From Pomphorhynchus laevis (lineage: Eukaryota > Acanthocephala > Palaeacanthocephala > Echinorhynchida > Pomphorhynchidae), in NCBI GenBank assembly GCA_012934845.2, contig WNNJ02002733.1, forward strand, positions 1-64,000: DNA of 64,000 nt, read 5' to 3'. This document shows, piece by piece, positions 49,083-58,590 of the stretch (positions within the stretch are counted from its first letter, which is position 1; each line of letters begins with the position of its first letter). Both the position numbers and the translations under genes were made by a program. The notes under the pieces were generated by a model. That model was not told the origin of the DNA, did no database searches, and worked only from the letters and a program-made list of their open reading frames with translations.

Positions 49083-52000
49083 TCTACTTTATTTTTAGGT
49101 GGCAAATGCGTTCCGGCGCACGCTTACATGATCACACACAAAAGACAAATATAAGTCATGTGTCAAAAAGGTGGGAACAGAGGAGGTATTTGAATGTGAT
49201 ACATGAGGGAGCGCGGCGGATGTCCAGAGGCATCTGATTCCAGGCGAGGGAGCAGAGACGAGGAAGGATTGGATACCGTAGTTGTTGGAGTAACTGGAAA
49301 CGTGACATAAGAGGGAATAATGAGAACGCAGCGATAGAGAGGTAAGGAGAGTGTCGTTTAAGAAATTGAGGTTGATTAATGATGGGGAACCGACATCGAT
49401 AAGAAAAAAGGTGGTGAGAAGCAGGAGTTGGATGCAGATGTGGAAAGTGGGTAAGGATAGTTGGGCAATATATATGGATGTATGGTCAAAGCGATGGAGA
49501 CGTAGGAGCACTCGAAGGGTGGAGTTGATGATGCGTTGTGGGGGTAGGATAATGGATATTGGAGAATTTGCGAAAAGGCTGAGGCAGTAATCGATTTCAT
49601 GGAAAAGAAACGATTAAGGAAGAAACATACAAAAACAGAAGTCGATAAGGAGTCGGATACGACGGATGTCACGGAGAATTAAGTTAGACGGGCGGACCTT
49701 GTCGCGGACGAAGGGTTTAACAGAAAGTTGATCATCGAAATGGAAACCTAATAAAGTGAGATTGTGGACTATGGGGATGATTGATGATCCAAAAGATACA
49801 GTGGGAAGAGATATGTTATGTTGACGGGGAGGATCCACATTATTTTAGACTTGTAAGGGTTTTAAACGAGACGAAGATGGGAGAGACGTTTGTAGATACA
49901 AGAAGGACAGTTGGAGGCAGAAATTGCGATATCGTGTATGCGATGAGTGGGTGCATGATATATATGAAGATGTAATCAGCGTATTGAATGACGTTAAAAA
50001 AGTAAGATTGAACAAACGGAGAGAGATCGCCGAATAGAAGAGAGAAAAACAGGGTCCTATGACTGAACCTTGTGGGACCCCGCAGAAAATAGGGATGGGA
50101 GGGGAGGATGATGAATTCGAACAGTAGCGAAAGGAACGATCGGATAGATATGAGGCAAACCATGCTACGGATGTGGAAGAAAAGCAGTAATCATAACGAA
50201 GGCGAGAAATGAAAACGGAGTGATCGACGATGTCGAAGGCGGAGGAGAGGTCGAGGGAGATGAGAACACTTTATAGAGCCTTGTCTCGAGAAATGAGTAT
50301 GTCGTTGTAAACTTTTATGCATGCGTTTTCTGTGGAGTGATTAGTTCGGAAAGGTGATTGGAAAGGAGGATACTGATTGGATGAAAACAGATACACGTTG
50401 ATCTGTATTAAGATAAGGCGCTCTAATAGCTTGGAAAGAGGAGGGAGGAGGGAAATGGGGCGATAGCTAGGAGGAAGTGAGGGGTCCAGCGATTGTTTCT
50501 TAAGGAGGGGACGAACGATGGCAGATCTTCAGTGTGAAGGAAATATGCGACTGCAGATGGATGAGTTAAACAAATGATGAGGAAAGGGGATATCGATGAG
50601 CATATGGATTTAAGTATGGGGTAGACAGGTGATCGGCAAGTGAGGTTTTGTTGGGCAAATACATGAGGACAGATGAGACTTCGGCTGTTGAGACATGGAG
50701 AATATGAAAGAGTTCCGGGAAGATGAGGCGAGGGTAGTAGCAGTGAAATGGAATGGAGACGGGGTTGTAAGAGAGCAACATGGATACTTTGGCATGAAAA
50801 AATGACGAATAATTATGGGGATTGATGTTGCAATACGAAGAAGAGCGATAAAGAATTGAGTTAAAAGTATGCCATAGAGACTTTGAGTTTAATGAAGTGT
50901 TGATTTCATGGTGCTAGGAGTTGCATTTTGAACGTGGTAGGTAGAGATGATACCAGCGAAAATCAAGATAGGAATCACGGAGAGACGCAGTGAGCGAGCG
51001 GATATCACGATTAAGGGAGCGGTTATTTACTCGAAAAGCATGACGAAGTCGACGCTTTGAGAGTCGACTTCGTCATGCTTTTCGAGTATATCAACGCTCT
51101 GTTATTGGATGTATCATCGTATTGGATGTCAACCCATGGGGAACGACGTTGAGGGTAAGGCTTGAATGTCAAGAAAATATCGAGAGTGGATAAACAAAAG
51201 GCAAGAGTGGGAGAATTATATATTGTATATTATAATATAATATAATATAATACGATTATATAATATATATTATAATCGTCTTTGTATTCTCCCACGTATT
51301 GTGGGAGAATACAAAGACGATTTAAGGAAGGCGTAGCGGAGGAGTGGGAGGCCAACATTTCTACAAGGGCGACGTAGATTGGTAGGTGTGTGAAGCGGGG
51401 AGTGGTTGGAAGTGATATCAAGGGTGACGAGAAAGTGATCGCATAGACGATGATTGGAGATGGACTGTGAGGTGTATACAGCAAAACAATCGGGGACATC
51501 GATTATGTAGAGTGCCCCGTCAAGGATATACGTGGGAGCAGTGGAGATGAGTTTGTAACTGTAGTTGGATAGAATGTTGATGAACCTGATGAAATCGGTG
51601 GAAGAGGGGCGGTTGAGGCGGATGTTGAAGTCGTAGAGAACGAGTGAAGAGATGGAAGACAAAGAACAATGGGAAATGAAGTCAGCGAGTTCGGTAAAAA
51701 ATAAGAATGTAGGAGATGATGAACCAGGACAGTATAAAATGGCGAGATCCAGAGTGATCGGGTTCTAAGAACGCCATGTGAGCAATTCAAAAGAGCAAGG
51801 ACTGAAAGGGGGAGTGATTTTGCGAAGAGACGCGTGGTGACGGGCAAATGCGACAGTGCAGCCATGATTAGAGAATTTTGAAGAGGATGAGCCGAGGGGC
51901 AGGCGGTTTCGACTAGTGTATAACCGGCAGAGAGCAGACGGCGAATGGAGAGGTCGTCGGAATCTGAGTGCCAGGATTCGGTGAGACAGAAAAGATCTAT

Positions 52001-53338
52001 GGATTGCTTAGTGAATAGGTTGATGATAAGATCGGATTTATGGGGAATAGATCTAGTGTTGTGGGGTCCTAGGCGGAAACCGTGTGTGGTGGTCAAAGTG
52101 TCTAACGGAGAATACACATAGGGGAGATGGAGCGCCATCGAATTTCGGGGCGAATGTGAACAACTTGAAAAATTCCGTCGATGTTTCGGGTGGAGAGATA
52201 TGTTTCGCCGATTTCCTCGGGACGGCGTTTTTCGATGCGGGCAGAACAGAGTTGAGCGATTTCCGAAGGGGTGCGATAGGGGTAAATGCGAGTGGTTGAA
52301 GAGGGCATGAGTTTAAATCGTTGAGTGAGCATAGAGAGCGCGTGATACCGATGCTTGAAATAATTTTCATGAGATGGCACTGAGAAAGATTAGATTTAGA
52401 AGATTTGTTTAGGCGGATGAATGGGACAGTAGAGATGTCGTTGAAAACTGATGGTTGATCCGCAGTAACAATAGACGAGAGGATGGATCTAAAGGCGTAA
52501 ACTTCGTGGTCGAGATATGCTTGTGGAGATAAGTTGGTGGAAGAATTGATATTAGTTACGATTACGCAACAATCGCGAGAAGGAAAACGTTTTCGTAAAG
52601 GAGGAGAGTGAAGTGAGTGGGTGAGATCATGATATGAGAGCTGGCAGTTGAGGATATATAGGGAGTAGGTTTGACGACGGAAGTCATAGAGGATAATGAT
52701 GATAAAGAGGGTGGTAAGCGATGTGAGTAAGGGTTATGAGTGGAAGGATCGTAGAGATTGGTGGAGGTGATTTTGATTGATGGATGTAGGTTAGTGAGAA
52801 ACGGGACAGGAGGGAAAAGACGGGGGATGTTGGCGAGTCAAGATGACATGGGATTGGAAGTTTATATGGTTACAGGGTCGGTGGGTGGAGAAAGGACATT
52901 GGAAACGACGGGGGTAGTTTGAGTGGACGTGTTGGATGTTGATATATGCTTATGCGAGAGTTTGCGGATTAATTTGTTTGCACAAAATCCACATGAGAAG
53001 TATTCTTTAGACTTATTGTTGTCGCAGGCAATTGTTGTCCATACGCTGCAGTTGTGTGTCGAGCAATGTACTTGCATTTGAGCATAGTTGGTGTTGGTCG
53101 TAGCCGTTTTCTTACGTCCTCCCATTAACGTCCTTGTGTGCTAACGCTGTAAAATTTGCTACTGCAACTGATCGACGAGCGCTGCGAGATGAACTGCTTC
53201 TGTTTGAATTGATTGTGTTTAAGCTGTTTAAATGTTTTGCCCTCCCGTTAACGTCCTTGTGTTTTGAAGCTGTTAAATTTGCTACCTCAACTGATCGGCG
53301 AGCGCAGCCAGACGATTGTATGTTATTTATCTATCAAC
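49083..53338 (-). mobile_element. LINE family A copy A6, full-length layout
   Basis: The longest copy, 4.26 kb. 5' leader 53126-53338 with two tandem monomers of about 100-120 bp (AACGTCCTTGTGT, CTACTGCAACTGATCGACG against CTACCTCAACTGATCGGCG). ORF1 begins at 53125 (MGGRKKTATT) and carries a Cys/His cluster HCSTHNCSVWTTIAC...FSCGFC that fits the C-terminal half of a PHD finger, then a Ser/Thr/Pro-rich stretch. The RRM-like core decays. ORF2: endonuclease 52138-51230 (FRLGPHNTRSIPHKSDL, FCLTESWHSDSDDL, LYDFNIRLNRPSS), palm near 50100-49840 with YADYIFIYIM in place of YADD, and C-terminal domain 49672-49095. 3' hairpin at 49109-49124 with one mismatch. Dead copy. Its 5' end interrupts an LTR-element fossil. 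Confidence 0.92.
52862..53125 (-). pseudogene. ORF1 N-terminus of LINE A6 with PHD-like zinc cluster
   Basis: 88 codons from MGGRKKTATTNTNYAQ to the end of the open frame. Cys/His spacing C-x4-C-x7-C-x10-C-x2-C, with a Trp between the second and third Cys and Phe-Ser before the last pair, follows the second half of a PHD finger. PHD fingers are known in ORF1 proteins of some CR1-like LINEs, so this supports the clade assignment. The same region in A3 is cut off at its 5' truncation point, so only one copy shows it. Confidence 0.65.
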
Positions 53339-53535
53339 CTTTTAAAAAGTATAATAACCACCTTGACGGATTTCCGACAATCCCAATGTAGATCTTGTAA
53401 GATTTAAATTTATATTATTCTTATCAACAGCTTTCGTAAATATCTTGACCATTTCATCGAGTTCTTCATTGTTTTGTCTACACACTACAACGTCATCCAA
53501 GTAAGCAAACGTGTGAAGTAAAATAATTTATACAA
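53339..53535 (-). mobile_element. LTR retrotransposon fossil (Ty3/Gypsy-like RT fragment)
   Basis: A short, broken piece of a Ty3/Gypsy-type reverse transcriptase is recognised by the active-site block YLDDVVVC and the following conserved stretch. About 60 codons remain; no LTR is seen nearby. LINE A6 was inserted at its downstream edge, so the fossil predates A6 and is old. Confidence 0.65.
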
Positions 53536-54169
53536 TGATTTATTGTATCATGTGATTGTATCATTTATTATTATTGTTATTGTATCATTTATTTATTGTA
53601 CCCTGCTTGTTCGAATTTACCGAGTATTAAAAGTTCATGATTTGCGCTTTGATTAGCGCAATCATAGAAGATTGTACTAATTTAAGTACATTTCATGATG
53701 TGTCGTTACTTATTTAACATCATAACAACTGATATATAATATTACGACTATTATATATATTATATATTATATATTATATTTTATATATTTTAAATATATA
53801 TTGCACTTTCACGGATATCTTGAATCCTGCTAAATACTGTAGCAAACAGGCTGTACAAAATTGAATGTTTTATTTATTTTTAGATATAAGAATTAAATAT
53901 TTTAATTCTTAAATATTTTTACAATGAAGCTATCTTAAAACTATAAATCTAGTTTATCTTGATGCCAATTTTAAAGCAAGTTTGATGGCTTTTGATTTGT
54001 TTTCTGTTTTTTGTTTCTTTGTTTTTTCTTTGTTTTTTTTGTGTTGATTTTTTATGTAGAATACATCAACAAAATATTATAAGAATAATAAATTCACAAT
54101 ATACAAATCAATAGAAAAAAATCACCTTAAAAAAGTTAGAGAAATAATATACAATGAGCCACCAACAAA
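53536..54169. other. AT-rich DNA with one possible small repeat
   Basis: 53740-53800 is an (AT)-type run. 53970-54080, with AAGCAAGTTTGATGG and ATACATCAACAAAATATT, resembles 22870-22950. No gene seen. Confidence 0.4.
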
Positions 54170-54215
54170 GCCGTTATATAAATACGTAGTATCAGTTAGC
54201 TATCTGACTGACCAG
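54170..54215 (+). repeat. Family P distal fragment beside the tRNA gene
   Basis: TATATAAATACGTAGTATC followed by AGTTAGCTATCTG matches the far end of family P copies (AAATACGTAGACTCAGTTAG at 57905, 24200 and, reversed, 32260 and 48085). It stops 6 bp from the 3' end of tRNA-Val. Confidence 0.5.
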
Positions 54216-54221
54216 AATGCT

Positions 54222-54294
54222 TGTGCCCGCCCAGGCTCGAACTGGGGACCTTGTGCGTGTTAGGCACACGTGATAACCACTACACCACGGGCAC
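54222..54294 (-). tRNA. tRNA-Val (anticodon AAC)
   Basis: 73 nt forming a full cloverleaf: acceptor GTGCCCG/CGGGCAC, D arm with the A box TGGTGTAGTGGTTATCAC, anticodon stem TGTGC/GCACA with loop CTAACAC, T arm CCCAG-TTCGAGC-CTGGG (B box GTTCGAGCC), discriminator A. The anticodon AAC is at 54261-54259. Sequence closely follows animal tRNA-Val(AAC). No intron, no encoded CCA. A clear TTTT terminator directly downstream (below 54222) is not seen, which is odd for an active pol III gene. Confidence 0.95.
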
Positions 54295-54299
54295 GTTCT

Positions 54300-55275
54300 A
54301 AACATTAAAGCACAAGTATTAATTATTTTTTAGAAAAAATGCTGAAAATTATTTATTTTTGTTATTTTATTTTAATTATGTTATTTATTTTAGAGATTAA
54401 GATAATCTTAGAATAATATTAGATCTCAAAGATTAAGTTTTTAATGATTTTGTTTTTCTAATAATTTGTGATTAATGAAAATCGGTCAACGGCATAAAGT
54501 TTTAAAAGTTTATAAAACTGTTTTTTTAAAAATAACACACAATTGCTACGGTTAATACAATTTAGGGCCCAGAAAAGTTCTTTCCATCAATATATGAGGA
54601 TAAAACTCTCCTTACATGTTTTGCTCTAAACAATAGAAGTGGCTGCATCTTGTGCCTTCAACTTTTTGCTGTCATTGAAAATGACTTTTTGAAAATGACC
54701 TTTTGTTTGTCATTGAAAATGACTCTTTCAAAATAACTATGTGGATCTTAATAATTATTATATTATGTCAGCGGTCAAAGCAAATCCAATATTCGATCTT
54801 ATCATTTTACGTTAACATTTTCGTAACAACATTTCAAGTCCTTTTTTAAACATATTGATCACAACATTTTTTAATGGTGTCGATATTTTAATGATGTAAA
54901 TATGTTGATTACGTATCATAAAAATAAACTTTAATTTGCAAAATCATCATTAACTTTTCAAAGTTAATTTTATCAAAACTCTAATTTTAAAACTCCAATT
55001 TTAATTGAAAACTCCAATTTATAAAACTTTATCAAATTTGCTAAAACTTGGAGTTTAAATCTAGAATATTATTAGTATAGAATATCAATTTAGAACATAT
55101 TACGATTATTTTGATTAAGGAATAAACTTCAAAATTAAATGTATTGAAATAAACAAATAAGAATCAAAACTAAAATATTTAGACTGCGCATTGCAAAATC
55201 GTATAGAAAGAAATTTTAAAATTTAATTATCCTGAAATGTTATGATAAAGCCGGAGTGCAAGTCTTTGATTAGAT
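54300..55275. other. Non-coding AT-rich DNA
   Basis: No ORF or repeat of note; a short GAAAATGAC-type direct repeat lies at 54677-54725. Confidence 0.45.
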
Positions 55276-55484
55276 AGTTGTATCGATCACTCATTATAGA
55301 CTTGCGAAATACAGTTTGAATCATTTTTATTGGAGCTTTCGACCAAACGGTCCTTGTCAACAGATAAAATCAGATATTCTGTTTGATTTTTTTTATCTGT
55401 TGACAAGGACCGTTTGGTCGAAAGCTCCAATAAAAACGATTCAAACTGTATTTCGCAAGTCTATAATGAGTGATCGATACAACT
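55276..55484. repeat. Near-perfect inverted duplication, arms 94 bp, spacer about 21 bp
   Basis: Arms 55276-55369 and 55391-55484 are reverse complements with a single visible mismatch. The arm contains CGATCACTCATTATAGAC, ACAGTTTGAATC and CGACCAAACGGTCC. No transposon ends, no ORF, no second copy seen in the window. Confidence 0.95.
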
Positions 55485-56404
55485 AAAAAATACAATGTTT
55501 CTTTATAGATCTTCTTACAATAAGAGTATTATCTTACAGTTGAAAAAATAGATTTTTGCATACAAATATTTGTTTTATTACAACAAAATATTATTTCATT
55601 GTAATAATGTTGGAATAGGTTATATTTTCCATACAAAGAAATGTTATTTCATTAATGAAAAATATTATTTCTTACAAAAGAATATTATTTTCTACGGATA
55701 AACTATGATTTTCGAACAATAAAATATTATTGATTATAATTAAACATTAATCTCACCACTTAAACAATGTACCTTAATAGAATAAAATATAAATTGCTTA
55801 CAATAAAAATATTATCTTACAGTTGAAATAGGAGATTTTTGCATACAAATAAATATTTATTTAAATAAATATGATTTTCGAACAATAAAATATTATTGCT
55901 TACATTTTTTTTATATTAATTTAAATGTTAGTCTCACAGTATTTTTTTCTTTTATTCTCTATTCCTAACCTTTTGTAACTTCACTTTTTCATTTTCCATG
56001 ATTTTTTTCTTGTTCGTATTGTTTGTTGTTTGTTGCTTATTTTTGTTTACTTATTTATAAAAATGATATTTAGCAAATTACCTTAACTTATAAAAATCCC
56101 ATAAGTTTAACTTTTGATTGGGCTTTCTGGACAGAGTTTATCTCGGTTTTAGTTGCAGCCTTTTTAATAACGTCTTTGTAAAATTCTTATTAAGCGCAAT
56201 CACATTGAAGTGATAAAGAGCTGATCCATCAACTTTAATTCTTTAGTGTTAGCGTTTACAATTAAAATGTTTAATTAGAAAAAATCAGTTTATTAATGCA
56301 AAAAACGTAAAAAAACCAACGCATGTAAAACATTTAAAATAAACTTTAGAAATTCAGTTTTTTTAAAATACAATATATTTTAAAAATAATATTCATTATG
56401 ATAC
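55485..56404. other. Non-coding AT-rich DNA
   Basis: A motif TATTATCTTACAGTTGAAA with TTTTTGCATACAAATA occurs at 55526-55570 and 55808-55850, and CGAACAATAAAATATTATTG at 55713 and 55877: a direct repeat of about 170-280 bp spacing. No gene. Confidence 0.5.
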
Positions 56405-56525
56405 TGTAGCTGACTGATTTTGAAATCAGCTACTTGACGAATCGATCAGCTACTTTATACAAATCAGTCAGCTACTCGAGTAATCGGTCAGCTACTTAGC
56501 GAATCACTCAGCTACGTGACGAATA
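56405..56525. repeat. TCAGCTACT tandem array, unit 20-23 bp
   Basis: Five to six units of the form TCAGCTACTTGACGAATCGA, with variants at 56425, 56447, 56469, 56490 and 56510. Position directly upstream of the family P element suggests it could be part of that element's 5' region, though no other copy shows it. Confidence 0.75.
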
Positions 56526-56869
56526 GATATTGTGTAAAATTTCAACTTTAATAAATAATAACAAAAGATATAATAATAAAAAATATTTTTTATTAAGTAA
56601 TTTATAAAATAGTAAAAAATATAATTTTATAGTAAAAAATATTATAAGATACGATTTTTATTAATAGATTAATTAAATATATTAATTATTATATTGGCAA
56701 AAAAATAAAATATTATATTTATAATATTTATTATAATAAATATTACGCAATATATTGCATATAATTAAAAAAAGATATACATATATATTTTATAATAACT
56801 ATAACGCATATCTAACAAAAATTAAACCATCAAGTAAATATAAATATATGGATAAAATTGAATTAATAG

Positions 56870-57790
56870 AATCCTTAAATATTTTGATAAATCAAAATTA
56901 TTTAAAAGTAGGACATCTATATTTAGACAAGTAAAAGGTGTTCCAATGGGTGGTAATAGTAGCCCAATTATAGCTGACTTGTTTTTAAGCTTTATAGAAT
57001 ATGAATTTGTTCATAACTGTGTAAAAACTAAATCTAAACAATATAAATATATGAAATATATGTTTCGATACATTGATGATATATGTGTATTTAATTCTAA
57101 CAATTTTTATTCAATTAGTGAGCACATTTATCCAGAAAGCCTTATTCTTAACAAAACCAATATTAATGATAAAGAAGGTGTATATCTAGATATGAACATT
57201 AAATTAACATTAACTAAAACTACTATTAATTTATATCGTAAAGATGACATATTTAAATTTACAAGAAACATATTTTTGCATGAGCATTCATGCATACCAT
57301 ATAATATAAAATATAATACATTAAATAATGAAATTTTAAGAATTGCAACAATATGTAATGATATTGGCTTTCTTCAAAAATCATTTAAATAATTTAATAG
57401 ATACATATTTTAAACTAGGTTACTATAAAAATAACATCAAGCAGAAAATAGTAAAATATATAAATCAACACAATAATATAAAGAATAAATTTAAACTCTT
57501 AAGTGGCAAATTTTTATGGATGGATAATAAATAATATACTTTGTATTAGAATAAGATACTAGATAGTTATTTCAGAGGAAATACATCATTAGCATGTATT
57601 TGGCCCCGCTGCTATGTTGGGTAGAGGAGTTAGGGGCCGAAACCTGATAGCATAGCAGTTCCTCCTGATGACCTCTAATTCTTATTCTGATACAACGTCT
57701 GTTATTTATTAGTCAATTCATAAAAATGACGTTTATTTTAAATTTCATTTTTTATTTTAACTTGATTTAAATTATAAAAAATCTAATAAC
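56870..57790 (+). mobile_element. Family P retroelement, copy P5: Penelope-like reverse transcriptase and 3' region
   Basis: The frame 56870-57530 carries FRQVKGVPMGGNSSPIIADL (RT block 4), YMFRYIDDICVFN (block 5, with the catalytic DD), then YLDMNIKLTLTK, LYRKDDIFKFTRN and LGYYKNN at the C-terminus. VPMG-x-N-x-x-P-x-x-ADLFL with RYIDD points to a Penelope-like or related RT group; no GIY-YIG endonuclease is seen. The upstream part of the RT is missing. The 3' region (57535-57790) contains an inverted pair CTGCTATG/CATAGCAG and the conserved strings CCGAAACCTGATA and CTGATGACCTCTAAT. Confidence 0.7.
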
Positions 57791-58214
57791 AATTATTATT
57801 TTTTTTATTTTAATAAAATTATAAGACATTTATTTATTTTATTATTTAATTATTAAATTTTGATTTAGCATTATTATGTTTTGTTTATTTTATAATTATA
57901 TTAAATACGTAGACTCAGTTAGCTGATTTAATAATATGAAGATTAATTACAAATTATTATTTATAATAATTAATAAATTATTAATTATTTAGAAATTTTC
58001 TAGTATTTAAATTTATTCTTAACACTTAAAATTTTCTAGCATTCAAATCTATAGTAAAGGGTGTCTAAACATTGAAACGCTTTTTCGACTATTGAAATAG
58101 TCAGCTTCAAGTGTTATCAAATAATAATTTGCTTGCTCAATCTCATGATTGAGCAAGCATAGCAGTGAAGCTAAGTATACCCTTAAATGCATTCTATTTC
58201 TTCAAGTTTATTAG

Positions 58215-58440
58215 TAAATAATGAGAATATTAACAAGATTATATATAAAGTTAAAATTTAACATTGAAATTTAAAATAAAAATCAATTTTTATTAATTGA
58301 CTAATGAATACTATACCTTGTATTCGAAAAAAGTCAATTTTAATGAATTGACTAATAAATAATAAACGATGTATCAGAATAAGGATTAGAGGTCATCAGG
58401 GGGAATTGATGACCTCTAATGATATCTAAATTGATGATAC
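58215..58440 (-). repeat. Family P 3' region, copy P6
   Basis: Contains TCAATTCATTAAAATTGACT, a doubled CAATTTTTATTAATTGACTAA-type segment and the palindrome AGAGGTCATCA-GGGGGAAT-TGATGACCTCT (58389-58418). It ends about 150 bp from the Par-6 stop codon. Shorter than P5. Confidence 0.7.
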
Positions 58441-58590
58441 ATATAGCACTACTATTTCTATTATTTGGGCAAAATATAAATTAATAACAGAAGAAAATTA
58501 ATATTATTGTGGTAGTCCTAAAATCTCACATTTTATACATTTTAATAGTACAGTCTTTTAAAGGTAAAATTTTCGGTGTGAAATTAAATC

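Noticed and set aside
57540-57720. Firm hammerhead ribozyme annotation
   Set aside because: Core strings are present but in a permuted order with imperfect stem contact, and P2 lacks both; kept only as a hypothesis in the findings.
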